NCBI GenBank assembly: GCA_028713125.1 | Contig: JAQTOU010000003.1 | Location: forward strand, 186,001 to 250,000 | Source: Elusimicrobiales bacterium | GTDB taxonomy: Bacteria; Elusimicrobiota; Elusimicrobia; Elusimicrobiales; UBA9959 | Reading direction: 5' to 3' | Length of the DNA stretch: 64,000 nucleotides | Part shown: one piece after another, positions 1 to 10,545 of the stretch | Layout of the letters: each line of letters opens with the position of its first letter | How positions within the stretch are numbered: the stretch's first letter is position 1 | Notes under the pieces: generated by a model | What the model was told of the DNA's origin: nothing | Seen by the model: the letters and a program-made list of their open reading frames with translations, nothing else | Databases searched by the model: none | Program-made: the position numbers and the translations under genes

Positions 1-384
1 CCGATGGTCCCGGTAAGGCAGAGCCTGAAAGGCGGCAAGGTGGAATTGTTCTGGCGCCCGGCCTATCTTTTTTACCTGCCGAAGAAAGATTGGGCCGTAG
101 TCTACTGGGATTACAGGGTGGCGGCCGTGGTGAGGCGCTCGGCGCTGCCCGCGGCCTGGGTCGCGGAGCGCGAGTACCGGTATCTCCGCCCGCTGGATAT
201 CCCCAACCTGGCGCAGCCGGTCCTGGCGGGCGAAGTTTCCCTGTCCGGCCTGGACCGGGAGCTCCGGCTTTTCCTCGATTCCCACCCGGGCGGAAAAAAA
301 GCTTCTTCCAATACGGCTCTCGTGAGTTTCTGCGAAAAAATAAAAGCGGCCTGCGCTGAAAAAGGCGCAAGGTGCCTGCTCTGA
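1..384 (+). CDS. C-terminal part of a gene cut by the window start
   Basis: The reading frame is open to base 1, so the first in-frame ATG at base 4 is probably internal and the true start lies outside the window. The visible 126 or so residues are soluble, with no membrane segment. The stretch DWAVVYWDYRVAAVVRR followed by a basic, Tyr-rich segment resembles the C-terminal soluble tails of some multi-pass GT-39-type glycosyltransferases, which often end in a similar W-D-x-V-R pattern. That resemblance is weak, so the product is left unnamed. The stop is 46 bases before the next gene. Confidence 0.5.
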   Translation, partial: PMVPVRQSLKGGKVELFWRPAYLFYLPKKDWAVVYWDYRVAAVVRRSALPAAWVAEREYRYLRPLDIPNLAQPVLAGEVSLSGLDRELRLFLDSHPGGKKASSNTALVSFCEKIKAACAEKGARCLL

Positions 385-418
385 TCTTTCGCGATACATG
401 CCCGGCCCAGTTGTTTGA

Positions 419-424
419 TAAAAT
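419..424 (+). promoter_or_regulatory. Extended -10 element of the MFS gene
   Basis: TAAAAT preceded by TGA forms an extended -10 (TGn plus hexamer). It ends 6 bases before the ATG at 431, which would place the transcription start at or next to the start codon. AAGGG directly abuts the ATG and is too close to act as a normal Shine-Dalgarno site. I see no convincing -35 box. Confidence 0.45.
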
Positions 425-430
425 TAAGGG

Positions 431-1639
431 ATGAACAACCTGCTTAACCGGTGGCGAAACGCCGACCCCGCTTTCAAGGCTTTTTTGCTCGGCGTATTTT
501 TCCTGGGCATAAACGCCGGCGTGCTCTCCGCGGCCTTCAACAATTACCTGAACGATTCTTTCAGCCTCAGCGCCAAGCAGCGCGGCTTCCTTGAATTCCC
601 GCGCGAGCTGCCGGGTTTCCTGGCTATTTTCATAACCGGCCTGCTGACCGCCCTTCCCGTCCGCAAATGGGCCGTGGTGACCAGCCTGCTCACCGCCGTC
701 GGGGTGGCCGGGCTGGGCTTCATGTCCCCTTCCTATGCCTGGATGATAGTCTGGATGCTTCTCTGGAGCGCCGGCAGCCATTTATTCATGACGGTGGAAA
801 GCGTGATGGGCCTGCGCTTCGCAAAAGAAGGCGGGCACGGCCGGCGGCTGGGGCAGATAAGCGGCATGACTAATTTCGCGGCCATCTCCGGCGCCGGCTT
901 CGTCTGGGCGGTGGCCAAGCTGGCCGGGCCCTCCATCTACAGGTGGTCGTTCTTCGCGGCCGCGGCGGCCTCGCTGGCTTCCGCTTTCCTTTTCGCGCGT
1001 ATGGAAAAAGGCGGGGAAGAGGCGGCGCCCGGCGGCACGCGCTTCGTTTTCAGGTGGAAGTATAAATGGTATTACCTGCTGAACCTCCTTTTCGGGGCGC
1101 GCAAGCAGATCTTCCTCACTTTCGCGCCCTGGGTGCTGGTGACGCAATACGGGGCCAGCCCGGCGCTGATGGCTTCGCTTGCCCTGTCGGCCGCGGCCTG
1201 CGGCGTGATCTTCAGGCAGACCTTCGGGGCGCTTGTGGACAGGATAGGCGAGAGAAAAATGTTCATAGCGGACGCGCTCATCCTCCTGGTGATCTGCGCC
1301 GGTTTCGCTTTCTCGACTTTCAGGCCGCTGCTCTATGTCCTTTACGTGCTGGACAATCTGATGTTCGCGACGCGGATAGCCCGCACCACCTACCTCAACA
1401 AGATAGCCCAGGAAAAAGCGGACATAGCGCCTACGGTTTCTTTGGGCGTCACTATAGACCACGCTCTCTCGATGAGCATACCGGCGGCCGGCGGCCTGCT
1501 CTGGGCGGCTTACGGTTATAAATCGGTGTTCATCGCCGCTTCGCTGGTCTCCGTCCTGGGTTTCTTCGCCGCGCTTGCCGTCGACGACGGCCGCCGCAAG
1601 GCCGCCGCGCCAGGGCTGGAGCCGGCTACGCCGGACTGA
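431..1639 (+). CDS. MFS-type transporter
   Basis: A 402-residue polytopic inner-membrane protein with about 12 hydrophobic segments and a central basic loop near residues 190-215, the usual 6+6 layout of the major facilitator superfamily. A conserved-loop-like stretch (GALVDRIGERKMF, residues 268-280) matches the G-x3-D-R-x-G-R-[KR] motif between helices. The substrate cannot be read from the sequence. The phytochelatin-synthase-like gene begins 10 bases downstream, so the two are probably cotranscribed, but a shared substrate would be speculation. The start at 431 gives a sensible N-terminus just before the first helix. Confidence 0.85.
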   Translation: MNNLLNRWRNADPAFKAFLLGVFFLGINAGVLSAAFNNYLNDSFSLSAKQRGFLEFPRELPGFLAIFITGLLTALPVRKWAVVTSLLTAVGVAGLGFMSPSYAWMIVWMLLWSAGSHLFMTVESVMGLRFAKEGGHGRRLGQISGMTNFAAISGAGFVWAVAKLAGPSIYRWSFFAAAAASLASAFLFARMEKGGEEAAPGGTRFVFRWKYKWYYLLNLLFGARKQIFLTFAPWVLVTQYGASPALMASLALSAAACGVIFRQTFGALVDRIGERKMFIADALILLVICAGFAFSTFRPLLYVLYVLDNLMFATRIARTTYLNKIAQEKADIAPTVSLGVTIDHALSMSIPAAGGLLWAAYGYKSVFIAASLVSVLGFFAALAVDDGRRKAAAPGLEPATPD

Positions 1640-1649
1640 ACCGGGCGCT

Positions 1650-2405
1650 ATGAAATTCATACTTCCTCTTCTTGTCCTTCTCGCGGCCGCCGCTTCGGCC
1701 GGAACACCGAAGTATTCCCCGGTTGGCGGCGCGCTTGCGGTGCCCGTATCGCAGGATAACGCTTATTTCAGGAACCCGGCCAATACGGCCTATGATTACT
1801 GGAACCTGTCCGGCTTCTACATTCCGCAGACCACCGGCGCTTCCTGCTCCGCCGCCTCGGTAGCGATGGCGCTTAACGCCCTCCTGAGCGCCCGCCGCGA
1901 GCGCGGCGACGAAGAAGAGAATATAACGGAGGGGAAGCTTGTGGAAAAAGTTTCCGGGATCCCGTGGAAGTCGCTGGTCAGCGAGGAAGGCGCTGACGGC
2001 AAACACGGCCTGACGCTGGCCCAGCTGGCCGCGGCTTCCAAAGAGGCGCTGGCCGCTTACGGGGCCGTTGAATTTTCCGTCAGCAGCGTTACGGTGAGCA
2101 GCCAGTCGGCGGCCGCGCTGGAAAGCTTCAGGCGCGCCCTGGCCGGGAGCGAGCGCAATCCGCAGGATATCATGCTTCTGCACTTCGCTCAGGACGCCCT
2201 GACCGGGGCGCCGGGCGGGCCCTTTCCGCATATTTCCCCCGTGGGAGCCTATGACGAAAAAACCCGCAGGGTGCTTATCTTCGACGTGGACCGGCAGTGG
2301 TACGAGCCCTACTGGGCGGCCGACGTGCAGGTGTTCAAGGCCATGGCCGTAAAAACGGAGGCCTTCGGCTGCGGCGGCTATGTGCTCATAAAGACCGGCA
2401 ACTAG
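1650..2405 (+). CDS. Exported phytochelatin-synthase-like cysteine peptidase
   Basis: A 251-residue protein with an N-terminal signal peptide (residues 1-17, cleavage near ASA-GT), so it should act outside the cytoplasm. It carries the papain-like triad of the phytochelatin synthase family: Cys66 in QTTGASCSAASVAMALNAL, His194 in GGPFPHISPVGAY, and Asp212 in LIFDVDRQWYEPYW, with the expected spacing and flanking residues. Bacterial members of this family mostly hydrolyse glutathione or related gamma-Glu-Cys peptides rather than polymerise them; which applies here is not shown. The ATG at 1650 is chosen because it opens the signal peptide. It lies 10 bases after the MFS gene. Confidence 0.8.
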   Translation: MKFILPLLVLLAAAASAGTPKYSPVGGALAVPVSQDNAYFRNPANTAYDYWNLSGFYIPQTTGASCSAASVAMALNALLSARRERGDEEENITEGKLVEKVSGIPWKSLVSEEGADGKHGLTLAQLAAASKEALAAYGAVEFSVSSVTVSSQSAAALESFRRALAGSERNPQDIMLLHFAQDALTGAPGGPFPHISPVGAYDEKTRRVLIFDVDRQWYEPYWAADVQVFKAMAVKTEAFGCGGYVLIKTGN

Positions 2406-2457
2406 GCCCTTTGTGCCCATAAAATAAAAGGGCTTTCGGCTCATTCGGAGGCTTCAG

Positions 2458-2478
2458 CTTTAAAGTTAAACTTTAAAG
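2458..2478 (+). promoter_or_regulatory. AT-rich near-palindrome upstream of protease start
   Basis: Two copies of the palindrome CTTTAAAG flank TTAAA, giving a near-symmetrical 21-base site that ends immediately before the ATG at 2479. It includes TAAACT (2467-2472) exactly 6 bases before the ATG, which could be a -10 box of a leaderless transcript. It could equally be a regulator site. Confidence 0.35.
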
Positions 2479-3336
2479 ATGAGAAAACACCTTCTGCTTT
2501 ACAGCCTGCTGTTCCCCGCCCTCCTATCTTTTTCCTCAATAGCTTTCGCGGCCAATAAGAGCATCTACGGCATAGACAACCGCAGGGATGTCGTAGAGAC
2601 CGATCCTTTCACCCGCAAGCTCGCCCGCTCGGTGGCCGCGGTCTTTAACGGCCTGGAAGCCGGGGCGGACGGGCTGGTAAGCCTGCCTCTCCTTGGTTTC
2701 GGAACCGGCTACAGCCTCTGCCCCGGCGAGCGTTTCGCCGACCAGCCTACCGGCTCTTTCTGCACGGCTTCCCTGGTAGCGCCCGACCTGGTCCTGACGG
2801 CCGGGCATTGCGCCCCTTCGCCTGCTTCCTGCCCCGGGAAGCAATTCGTTTTCGGTTTCGAGATGGGCGCCAAAGGCGAATGGCCTTCGAGGATCCCGGC
2901 TTCGGATGTTTATTCCTGCGCGGAAATAATCGGTTTTTCCAACGGCGAGACGCGCGATTTCGCCGTTATCCGCCTGGACAGGCCCGTTACGGACCGCGAA
3001 CCACTGGCTTTGAACAGGCAGGCCCCGCCGGAAGCCGGCGCAGGCGTTTTCGTCATCGGGACGCCGCTCGGTCTGCCCCTTAAAATGGCGGACGAAGCCC
3101 GCGTGCGCAGCGTGCAGGCTGACAGCTTCATGACGGACCTGGACACTTTCGGCGGCAATTCCGGCAGCCCTGTTTTCAATACCCGCACCGGCCTGATAGA
3201 AGGGATCATAATAGCCGGCGGCCAGGACCTCCAGCTCAGGGACGATGTCTGCGTGGTCAACTATGTGAACGCCCAGGACGAAGGCTCCGGCGAGCAGGTG
3301 GCCATGGCTTCGCAGTTCTCGTCTTTTATCCCATAA
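2479..3336 (+). CDS. Secreted trypsin-like serine protease
   Basis: A 285-residue protein with a signal peptide (residues 1-24, ending AFA). Chymotrypsin-fold catalytic residues are visible: His110 in VLTAGHC, Asp160 in RDFAVIRLD, Ser228 in FGGNSGSPVFN. The GNSGSPVF context resembles V8/glutamyl-endopeptidase-type enzymes. Several Cys residues suggest disulfides. It is paralogous to the protease at 29460-30578, sharing the post-signal YGIDNR/YGTDDR stretch, a GERF-x-x-QP-x-G block and LDTFGGNSGSPVFN. The near-palindrome at 2458-2478 abuts the ATG and there is no Shine-Dalgarno site. A terminator follows at 3391. Confidence 0.85.
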   Translation: MRKHLLLYSLLFPALLSFSSIAFAANKSIYGIDNRRDVVETDPFTRKLARSVAAVFNGLEAGADGLVSLPLLGFGTGYSLCPGERFADQPTGSFCTASLVAPDLVLTAGHCAPSPASCPGKQFVFGFEMGAKGEWPSRIPASDVYSCAEIIGFSNGETRDFAVIRLDRPVTDREPLALNRQAPPEAGAGVFVIGTPLGLPLKMADEARVRSVQADSFMTDLDTFGGNSGSPVFNTRTGLIEGIIIAGGQDLQLRDDVCVVNYVNAQDEGSGEQVAMASQFSSFIP

Positions 3337-3390
3337 AAACAATTCCGCAGAACTACAGGAAATATAGGATAATTTACCACTGATAATTAA

Positions 3391-3421
3391 GAGGGACCCG
3401 GGAATCGGGTCCCTCTTTTTG
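3391..3421 (+). terminator. Rho-independent terminator
   Basis: GAGGGACCC and GGGTCCCTC pair around a short loop and are followed by a T-run. It ends the plus-strand protease unit and sits between convergent genes, so it may also help the minus-strand kinase unit. Confidence 0.85.
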
Positions 3422-3433
3422 TTGCAGAGCCGC

Positions 3434-6280
<2,847 letters not shown>

Positions 6281-6333
6281 AAGTTATAGCGCTCCTTGAA
6301 TATTGAACAGTATAAGTCCCGAGGGAACAGCGG

Positions 6334-6885
6334 CTATGTGTACTCAGGGTAGAGTTTTTTCGCGCAGTCCGGGCAAAGGCCATGCGAGAACCTGATAGCG
6401 GAATGCCGGGCAAGATACGCTTCTATGCTCTCATAGGCCTGGTCGTCCCGCCGTACCTTCCGGCAGCCGGCGCAGACCGGGATCAGGTTCTTCAGATCGT
6501 TGATCTCCGTGTCCAGTTTCAGTATCCTGTTCGCTACCCGCAGCCGGACCCTGAGCAGCTCCCGGTCGAGCGGCTTCGACAAATAGTCGTCGGCCCCGGC
6601 GTCCATGGCCTCCATGAAATTTATATGCCCCAGCCTCGTGCCTGTCAGCACGATAAAATACACGTACGGCAGCAGCGGATCGGCCCGCAGCGCCCGAACC
6701 AGGTCCAGGCCCGAGAGCTCCGGCATTACCCAGTCGCTTATCACTATGCGTATCCCGGACTTCGCAATGGTTTTTATCGCCTCGCGGCTGTCGGAAACGC
6801 CTAACGTTTCATAACCGCAGCGCTCCGTGGCTCGGCGGGTCAGGGCGAGAGTGTCCTTATCATCGTCAATAACAAGAATTTCCAT
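6334..6885 (-). CDS. Response regulator with C-terminal four-Cys domain
   Basis: A 183-residue protein: CheY-like receiver at 1-120 with acidic pocket (Asp7-9), phosphoacceptor Asp51 and Lys104, then a short helix and a C-terminal module with Cys138, Cys141, Cys171 and Cys174 (CAGCRKV ... HGLCPDCAKKLYPE). This tail is common at the C-end of PAS and receiver proteins and looks like a zinc ribbon. There is no DNA-binding or enzymatic output domain, so it probably acts as a phosphorelay intermediate or through protein contacts. It lies between the HPt and hybrid-kinase genes, and GGGGAG precedes the start. Confidence 0.88.
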   Translation of the reverse strand: MEILVIDDDKDTLALTRRATERCGYETLGVSDSREAIKTIAKSGIRIVISDWVMPELSGLDLVRALRADPLLPYVYFIVLTGTRLGHINFMEAMDAGADDYLSKPLDRELLRVRLRVANRILKLDTEINDLKNLIPVCAGCRKVRRDDQAYESIEAYLARHSAIRFSHGLCPDCAKKLYPEYT

Positions 6886-6990
6886 AAAGCTCCCCTTTTC
6901 GGCATAATATACGATCTGCTGGTAATATAAGAGCAGTTATTGCATGTCGCCCCTGATCCGGAAAATACACAGGTTTCTCCTCATGGGAAG

Positions 6991-7296
6991 TCAGGGAATC
7001 GTAACGAACCGGACCTCCACGGTATCAAGGAAGTCCTTCAGCTCGGCGGCCTGCGCGCACAGCGCGGCCTTGTCGCAAGCCTTCGCGGACTTTTCCATGC
7101 GCTCGCCGAGTTCCGTTAAAAAGTTCAGGCCGAACCCTCCTCCGGAACCATGCAGCCTGTGGGCGATACCCCACAGCGCGGTAAAATCCCCGGCCTCGAG
7201 CAGCGCGTAGACCCGGGGCACCTCCTCCAGCCTGTTCCGCAGATAGGCAGGGATCAAGTCGGCCAGATCGGCGTCTACTTCTATTACTTTTTTCAT
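6991..7296 (-). CDS. Histidine phosphotransfer (HPt) protein
   Basis: A 102-residue, mostly helical protein with the HPt signature AHRLHGSGGGFG; His46 is the predicted phosphorylated residue. It would shuttle phosphate between the hybrid kinase receivers and the response regulator encoded next to it, completing a His-Asp-His-Asp relay. The start at 7296 is preferred over an ATG at 7347 because GGGGG sits at Shine-Dalgarno distance and the domain begins here. It is first in the three-gene minus-strand cluster, with 105 bases before the response regulator in which I see no gene. Confidence 0.85.
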   Translation of the reverse strand: MKKVIEVDADLADLIPAYLRNRLEEVPRVYALLEAGDFTALWGIAHRLHGSGGGFGLNFLTELGERMEKSAKACDKAALCAQAAELKDFLDTVEVRFVTIP

Positions 7297-7585
7297 AATA
7301 CCCCCGTACATTATAGGATATGCGCTGAAATTACGGAACACCTCCAAAAAAGTTCAGATCTTTCTCAGATCGCAGGTGATATCTTAGGGGCTTTAATGTG
7401 TCCGGCCTATTTCCGGAGTGATACAGCATGTTTAGGAGAAGCAACACCGTTAATTTTAGCGGTAGGCGCCGGTGCGACAGTCATCAGTTCCATAAAACAG
7501 CTCCCGCGCCGTTTTACGCCGGGGCTGTTTTCCGGGGCTTTGTTTATTTGGGATAATGGTTATAACCGGTTTAAAGGACAATACT
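7297..7585. other. Divergent intergenic region with nothing clear
   Basis: These 289 bases separate the divergent HPt and ettA genes. There is no convincing open frame, tRNA or strong repeat. GGATAAT at 7551-7557 could be the -10 region of ettA, but no good -35 matches it. Both promoters presumably lie here. Confidence 0.4.
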
Positions 7586-9280
7586 ATGGCTGAAAAAACA
7601 ACGGACGACAAAAAAGTTATTTTCTCGATGGTTAATGTCAGCAAGATCTACGACAAGAAATACGTACTGAAAGACATTTACCTCTCCTACTATTACGGCG
7701 CGAAGATCGGCGTGCTGGGCCTGAACGGCTCCGGCAAAAGTTCCCTGCTCCGCATCATGGCGGGCCTGGACGACGATATCCGCGGCGAGACCGTGCTTTC
7801 CCCCGGCTACACCGTGGGGATGCTCGAGCAGGAGCCCAAGCTGGACCCGGAAAAGACCATGCGCCAGATAGCCGAGGAAGGCCTGCCCGAGGCGATGGCC
7901 GCGCTGAAGGAATATAACGAGATCAGCGACAAGCTGGCCGAGCCGATGGACGACAAGAAGATGAACGCGCTGATCGACCGCCAGTCCAAGGTGCAGGAAA
8001 AGATCGACGCGCTGAACGCCTGGGACGTGGATTCCCGCCTGGAGCTGGCCATGGACGCGCTGGGCTGCCCGCCGCCCGACGCGCTGGTGAAGAACGTCTC
8101 CGGCGGAGAAAAGCGCCGCATCGCGCTGTGCCGCCTGCTCCTGCAGGAGCCGGATATCCTGCTTCTGGACGAGCCCACCAACCATTTGGACGCCGAGGCC
8201 GTGGCCTGGCTGGAACATCACCTTAAAGATTATAAAGGCACCATCATAGCCGTCACGCATGACCGCTATTTCCTGGATAATGTCGCCGGCTGGATCCTGG
8301 AGCTGGACCGCGGCCAGGGCATACCCTGGAAGGGCAATTACTCGTCATGGCTGGAGCAGAAGGGGGAGCGCCTTCGCCAGGAGGAGAAAAGCGAGAGCGA
8401 CCGCCAGAAAACGCTGAAGCGCGAGCTCGAGTGGATCCGCATGGGCGCCAAGGCCCGCCAGGCGAAGGGTAAAGCCCGCATCAGCGCCTACGAGAACCTG
8501 CTGAGCCAGGAGAACGAGAAGCTGTCCCGCGAGCTTGAAATTTACATCCCGCCGGGGCAGCGCCTCGGGAACCTCGTCATAGAGGCCAAGAACGTGACCA
8601 AGGCCTTCGGCGACAAAGTGCTGCTGGACAATGTCAGCTTCTCGCTGCCGCCCGGCGGCATAGTGGGCATCATCGGCCCGAACGGCGCCGGCAAGACCAC
8701 GCTGTTCAAGATGATCACCGGAGAGGAAAAGCCCGATTCCGGCGAGTTCAAGGTGGGCGACACCGTGCAGCTTTCCTATTCCGACCAGAGCCGCTCCACG
8801 CTTACTCCCGGCAAGAACGTCTGGGAAGTCATCTCCGGCGGGCTGGATATCGTTAAGCTCGGCAAGATGGAAGTGAATTCCCGCGCCTACGTGGCCCGTT
8901 TCAACTTCAGCGGGCAGGACCAGCAGAAGAAAGTGGAGAACCTCTCCGGCGGAGAGCGCAACCGCGTTCATCTGGCCGTGATGCTCAAAGAGGGGGGCAA
9001 TGTGCTTCTTCTCGACGAGCCCACCAATGACCTGGACGTTAATACGATGCGCGCGCTCGAAGAAGCCCTCGAGAACTTCGGCGGCTGCGCCGTGATCATC
9101 AGCCACGACCGCTGGTTCCTGGACCGCGTCGCCACGCATATCATGGCTTTCGAGGGCGACAGCAAGATCGCCTGGTTCGAAGGCAATTTCTCGGAATACG
9201 AGGCGGACAGGCATGCCAGGCTGGGCAATGCCGCGGATACGCCCCACAGGATAAAGTACAAGAAGCTTACAAGGCCTTAA
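7586..9280 (+). CDS. ettA: ABC-F translational factor, EttA type
   Basis: A 564-residue soluble protein with two ABC ATPase domains and no membrane segments. Domain 1 has the Walker A GLNGSGKSS, signature NVSGGEKRR and Walker B LLLDEPTNHLD; domain 2 has GPNGAGKTT, NLSGGERNR and LLLDEPTNDLD. The linker and arm region (about residues 240-325, Arg/Lys/Glu-rich) and overall length match EttA, which binds the ribosomal E site and gates the first steps of elongation by ADP/ATP ratio. The ATG at 7586 has AAAGGA at good spacing. A 23-bp perfect inverted repeat follows directly after the stop. Confidence 0.93.
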   Translation: MAEKTTDDKKVIFSMVNVSKIYDKKYVLKDIYLSYYYGAKIGVLGLNGSGKSSLLRIMAGLDDDIRGETVLSPGYTVGMLEQEPKLDPEKTMRQIAEEGLPEAMAALKEYNEISDKLAEPMDDKKMNALIDRQSKVQEKIDALNAWDVDSRLELAMDALGCPPPDALVKNVSGGEKRRIALCRLLLQEPDILLLDEPTNHLDAEAVAWLEHHLKDYKGTIIAVTHDRYFLDNVAGWILELDRGQGIPWKGNYSSWLEQKGERLRQEEKSESDRQKTLKRELEWIRMGAKARQAKGKARISAYENLLSQENEKLSRELEIYIPPGQRLGNLVIEAKNVTKAFGDKVLLDNVSFSLPPGGIVGIIGPNGAGKTTLFKMITGEEKPDSGEFKVGDTVQLSYSDQSRSTLTPGKNVWEVISGGLDIVKLGKMEVNSRAYVARFNFSGQDQQKKVENLSGGERNRVHLAVMLKEGGNVLLLDEPTNDLDVNTMRALEEALENFGGCAVIISHDRWFLDRVATHIMAFEGDSKIAWFEGNFSEYEADRHARLGNAADTPHRIKYKKLTRP

Positions 9281-9281
9281 G

Positions 9282-9330
9282 AAAAGGGGACAGGCTGCTT
9301 TATTTGGAATAAAGCAGCCTGTCCCCTTTT
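9282..9330. repeat. Long perfect inverted repeat (REP/MITE-like)
   Basis: Two 23-base arms (9282-9304 and 9308-9330) are exact reverse complements around a 3-base TGG loop. The arms begin AAAAGGGGACAGGCTGC. Outer ends of the form AAAAGGGGACAG are familiar from short palindromes scattered in many environmental bacterial genomes and often linked to REP-associated transposases. No transposase is present here. The T-run on each strand also allows terminator function for ettA. Confidence 0.8.
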
Positions 9331-9333
9331 AAA

Positions 9334-9364
9334 GAAAAACCGCCGGGAAGCCGGCGGTTTTTTA
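9334..9364. terminator. Bidirectional Rho-independent terminator
   Basis: AACCGCCGG pairs with CCGGCGGTT around GAAG, flanked by an A-run on the left and a T-run on the right, so it can stop transcription of ettA and of the convergent ACT-domain gene. Confidence 0.88.
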
Positions 9365-9378
9365 TTGCTCCGGGGGCT

Positions 9379-9786
9379 TTATACGCCCAGTTCGGTTTTG
9401 AGGACTTCCAGCGCTTTGTCGGTATCGGAGGCGTTCATCAGAAGCCTGCCGCTTGCGCCGCCGAAGGAGGTTCCGTAGACGGTGGTGATGTTTATATTGT
9501 TCTCGCTGAGCACCCTGGTCAGCCGCAGCAGCTGGCCCGGCTTGTCCTCGAGTTCCAGTGAGATCATGGAGGTCTCTATCGTGGTGAAGCCGGCTCCCGT
9601 GAGGATATGGCTTACTTTGCGGTCGCCGTCCACGGCTATGCGGACCACGCCGGAATCGTCGCGGATCTCCGAAGCCAGGCCTATTATATTTATGCCCTCG
9701 TTCGCGAATAGCTCCACGAACTTCGCGAGCGCGCCGGGGACGTTGGGAAGGAACACTGTATATTGCCTGATAAGTTTTACTGGCAT
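9379..9786 (-). CDS. Tandem ACT-domain protein
   Basis: A 135-residue protein made of two ACT modules, roughly residues 4-65 (TVFLPNVPGALAKFVELFANEGINI) and 70-132 (SLELEDKPGQLLRLTRVLSENNINITTVYG). ACT domains bind amino acids and regulate enzymes or transporters; there is no catalytic domain here, so it is a stand-alone sensor of unknown ligand. The start at 9786 is chosen because GGAG lies 5 bases upstream; an upstream in-frame ATG at 9840 would add an unrelated basic leader. Confidence 0.85.
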   Translation of the reverse strand: MPVKLIRQYTVFLPNVPGALAKFVELFANEGINIIGLASEIRDDSGVVRIAVDGDRKVSHILTGAGFTTIETSMISLELEDKPGQLLRLTRVLSENNINITTVYGTSFGGASGRLLMNASDTDKALEVLKTELGV

Positions 9787-9937
9787 AAGTACTCCGGACT
9801 CCAGTCTTTTGGATAATCTCAGCGGCGGGAAAATCGCCATACCACTATTTAATATTTTTTTGAGCCCGCGGTAAACCCCGCATTTCCCCGCGGGGCCGGG
9901 CGCGCAGAGCGCTGGGCCCTCCGCCCGCTTCGCGGGG

Positions 9938-9956
9938 AATCCTGCACAACAGGATT
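9938..9956. repeat. Inverted repeat upstream of the ACHx operon
   Basis: AATCCTG and CAGGATT form a 7-bp inverted repeat with a 5-base loop, 13 bases before a perfect TATAAT at 9970-9975 and 31 bases before the ATG at 9988. It could be an operator for the four-gene operon or the end of a structure from the preceding GC-rich stretch. No -35 box is obvious. Confidence 0.4.
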
Positions 9957-9987
9957 CAGATTAAAGTTATATAATCAAAACTATATT

Positions 9988-10545
9988 ATGAACCTGCTTC
10001 CTGAAGGAAAATCCCGGGGTCTTTCCGGGCTGGCGCTGGGGGCCGCGGCGCTTTGCGGCATAATGGCGGTTAAGGCCGCTTACGACCTTTTCACGCTGCT
10101 GGAAGTTTTTTCCACCCCGGCTTTTTACCTGGCCTTGGCAAAGGCTACGGTGCCTATGGAAATGCCGCCGCTGGCCGGCCTTATGATCCACAATATGCGC
10201 TCGGTTTTTGTCTTCTCGCTTTTTTTCTGGCTTTCCGGCTTCGTTCTGGCCCTAGGCGTCAGGGCCCGCAAGGACTGGGCGCGGAGCGGGGCCGTGGCCA
10301 TGCTGTACCTGCTGAGCGCGGCCGCCCTGCTGATGCTGCTTTACCCCTGGCTCGCTATACCGCGCCCGCTGTTTTACGGAGAGGTCTCGCTTGCGCCGGA
10401 ATTCAACGCTTCCGTAAAAGCGGCGGCTTACGTAGCCAGGATAATAGCGCTCCTGCTGGGCAGCCTTTGCCTGTGGTGGGCGCTGGCCCTGGACCGGGGC
10501 GACCTGAGAAAGGAATTTTTTAAAATACCGGGAGAAAGACGATGA
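9988..10545 (+). CDS. Four-helix membrane protein, first gene of ACHx operon
   Basis: A 185-residue protein with four hydrophobic segments (about 13-35, 70-92, 98-120, 143-168) and a short charged C-terminus. I do not recognise a family. Its stop overlaps the start of the DUF2207-like gene by ATGA, so the two are translationally coupled. There is no Shine-Dalgarno site; a perfect TATAAT ends 12 bases before the ATG, implying a very short or absent leader. Context suggests a membrane partner of the DUF2207-like protein. Confidence 0.75.
   Translation: MNLLPEGKSRGLSGLALGAAALCGIMAVKAAYDLFTLLEVFSTPAFYLALAKATVPMEMPPLAGLMIHNMRSVFVFSLFFWLSGFVLALGVRARKDWARSGAVAMLYLLSAAALLMLLYPWLAIPRPLFYGEVSLAPEFNASVKAAAYVARIIALLLGSLCLWWALALDRGDLRKEFFKIPGERR

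Noticed and set aside
9841-9937. GC-rich palindromic stretch as a third copy of the structured element
   Set aside because: It has GC-rich inverted segments but none of the conserved core (TTAGCAAAA, CACGGTGTG, GTTTTGCGT).
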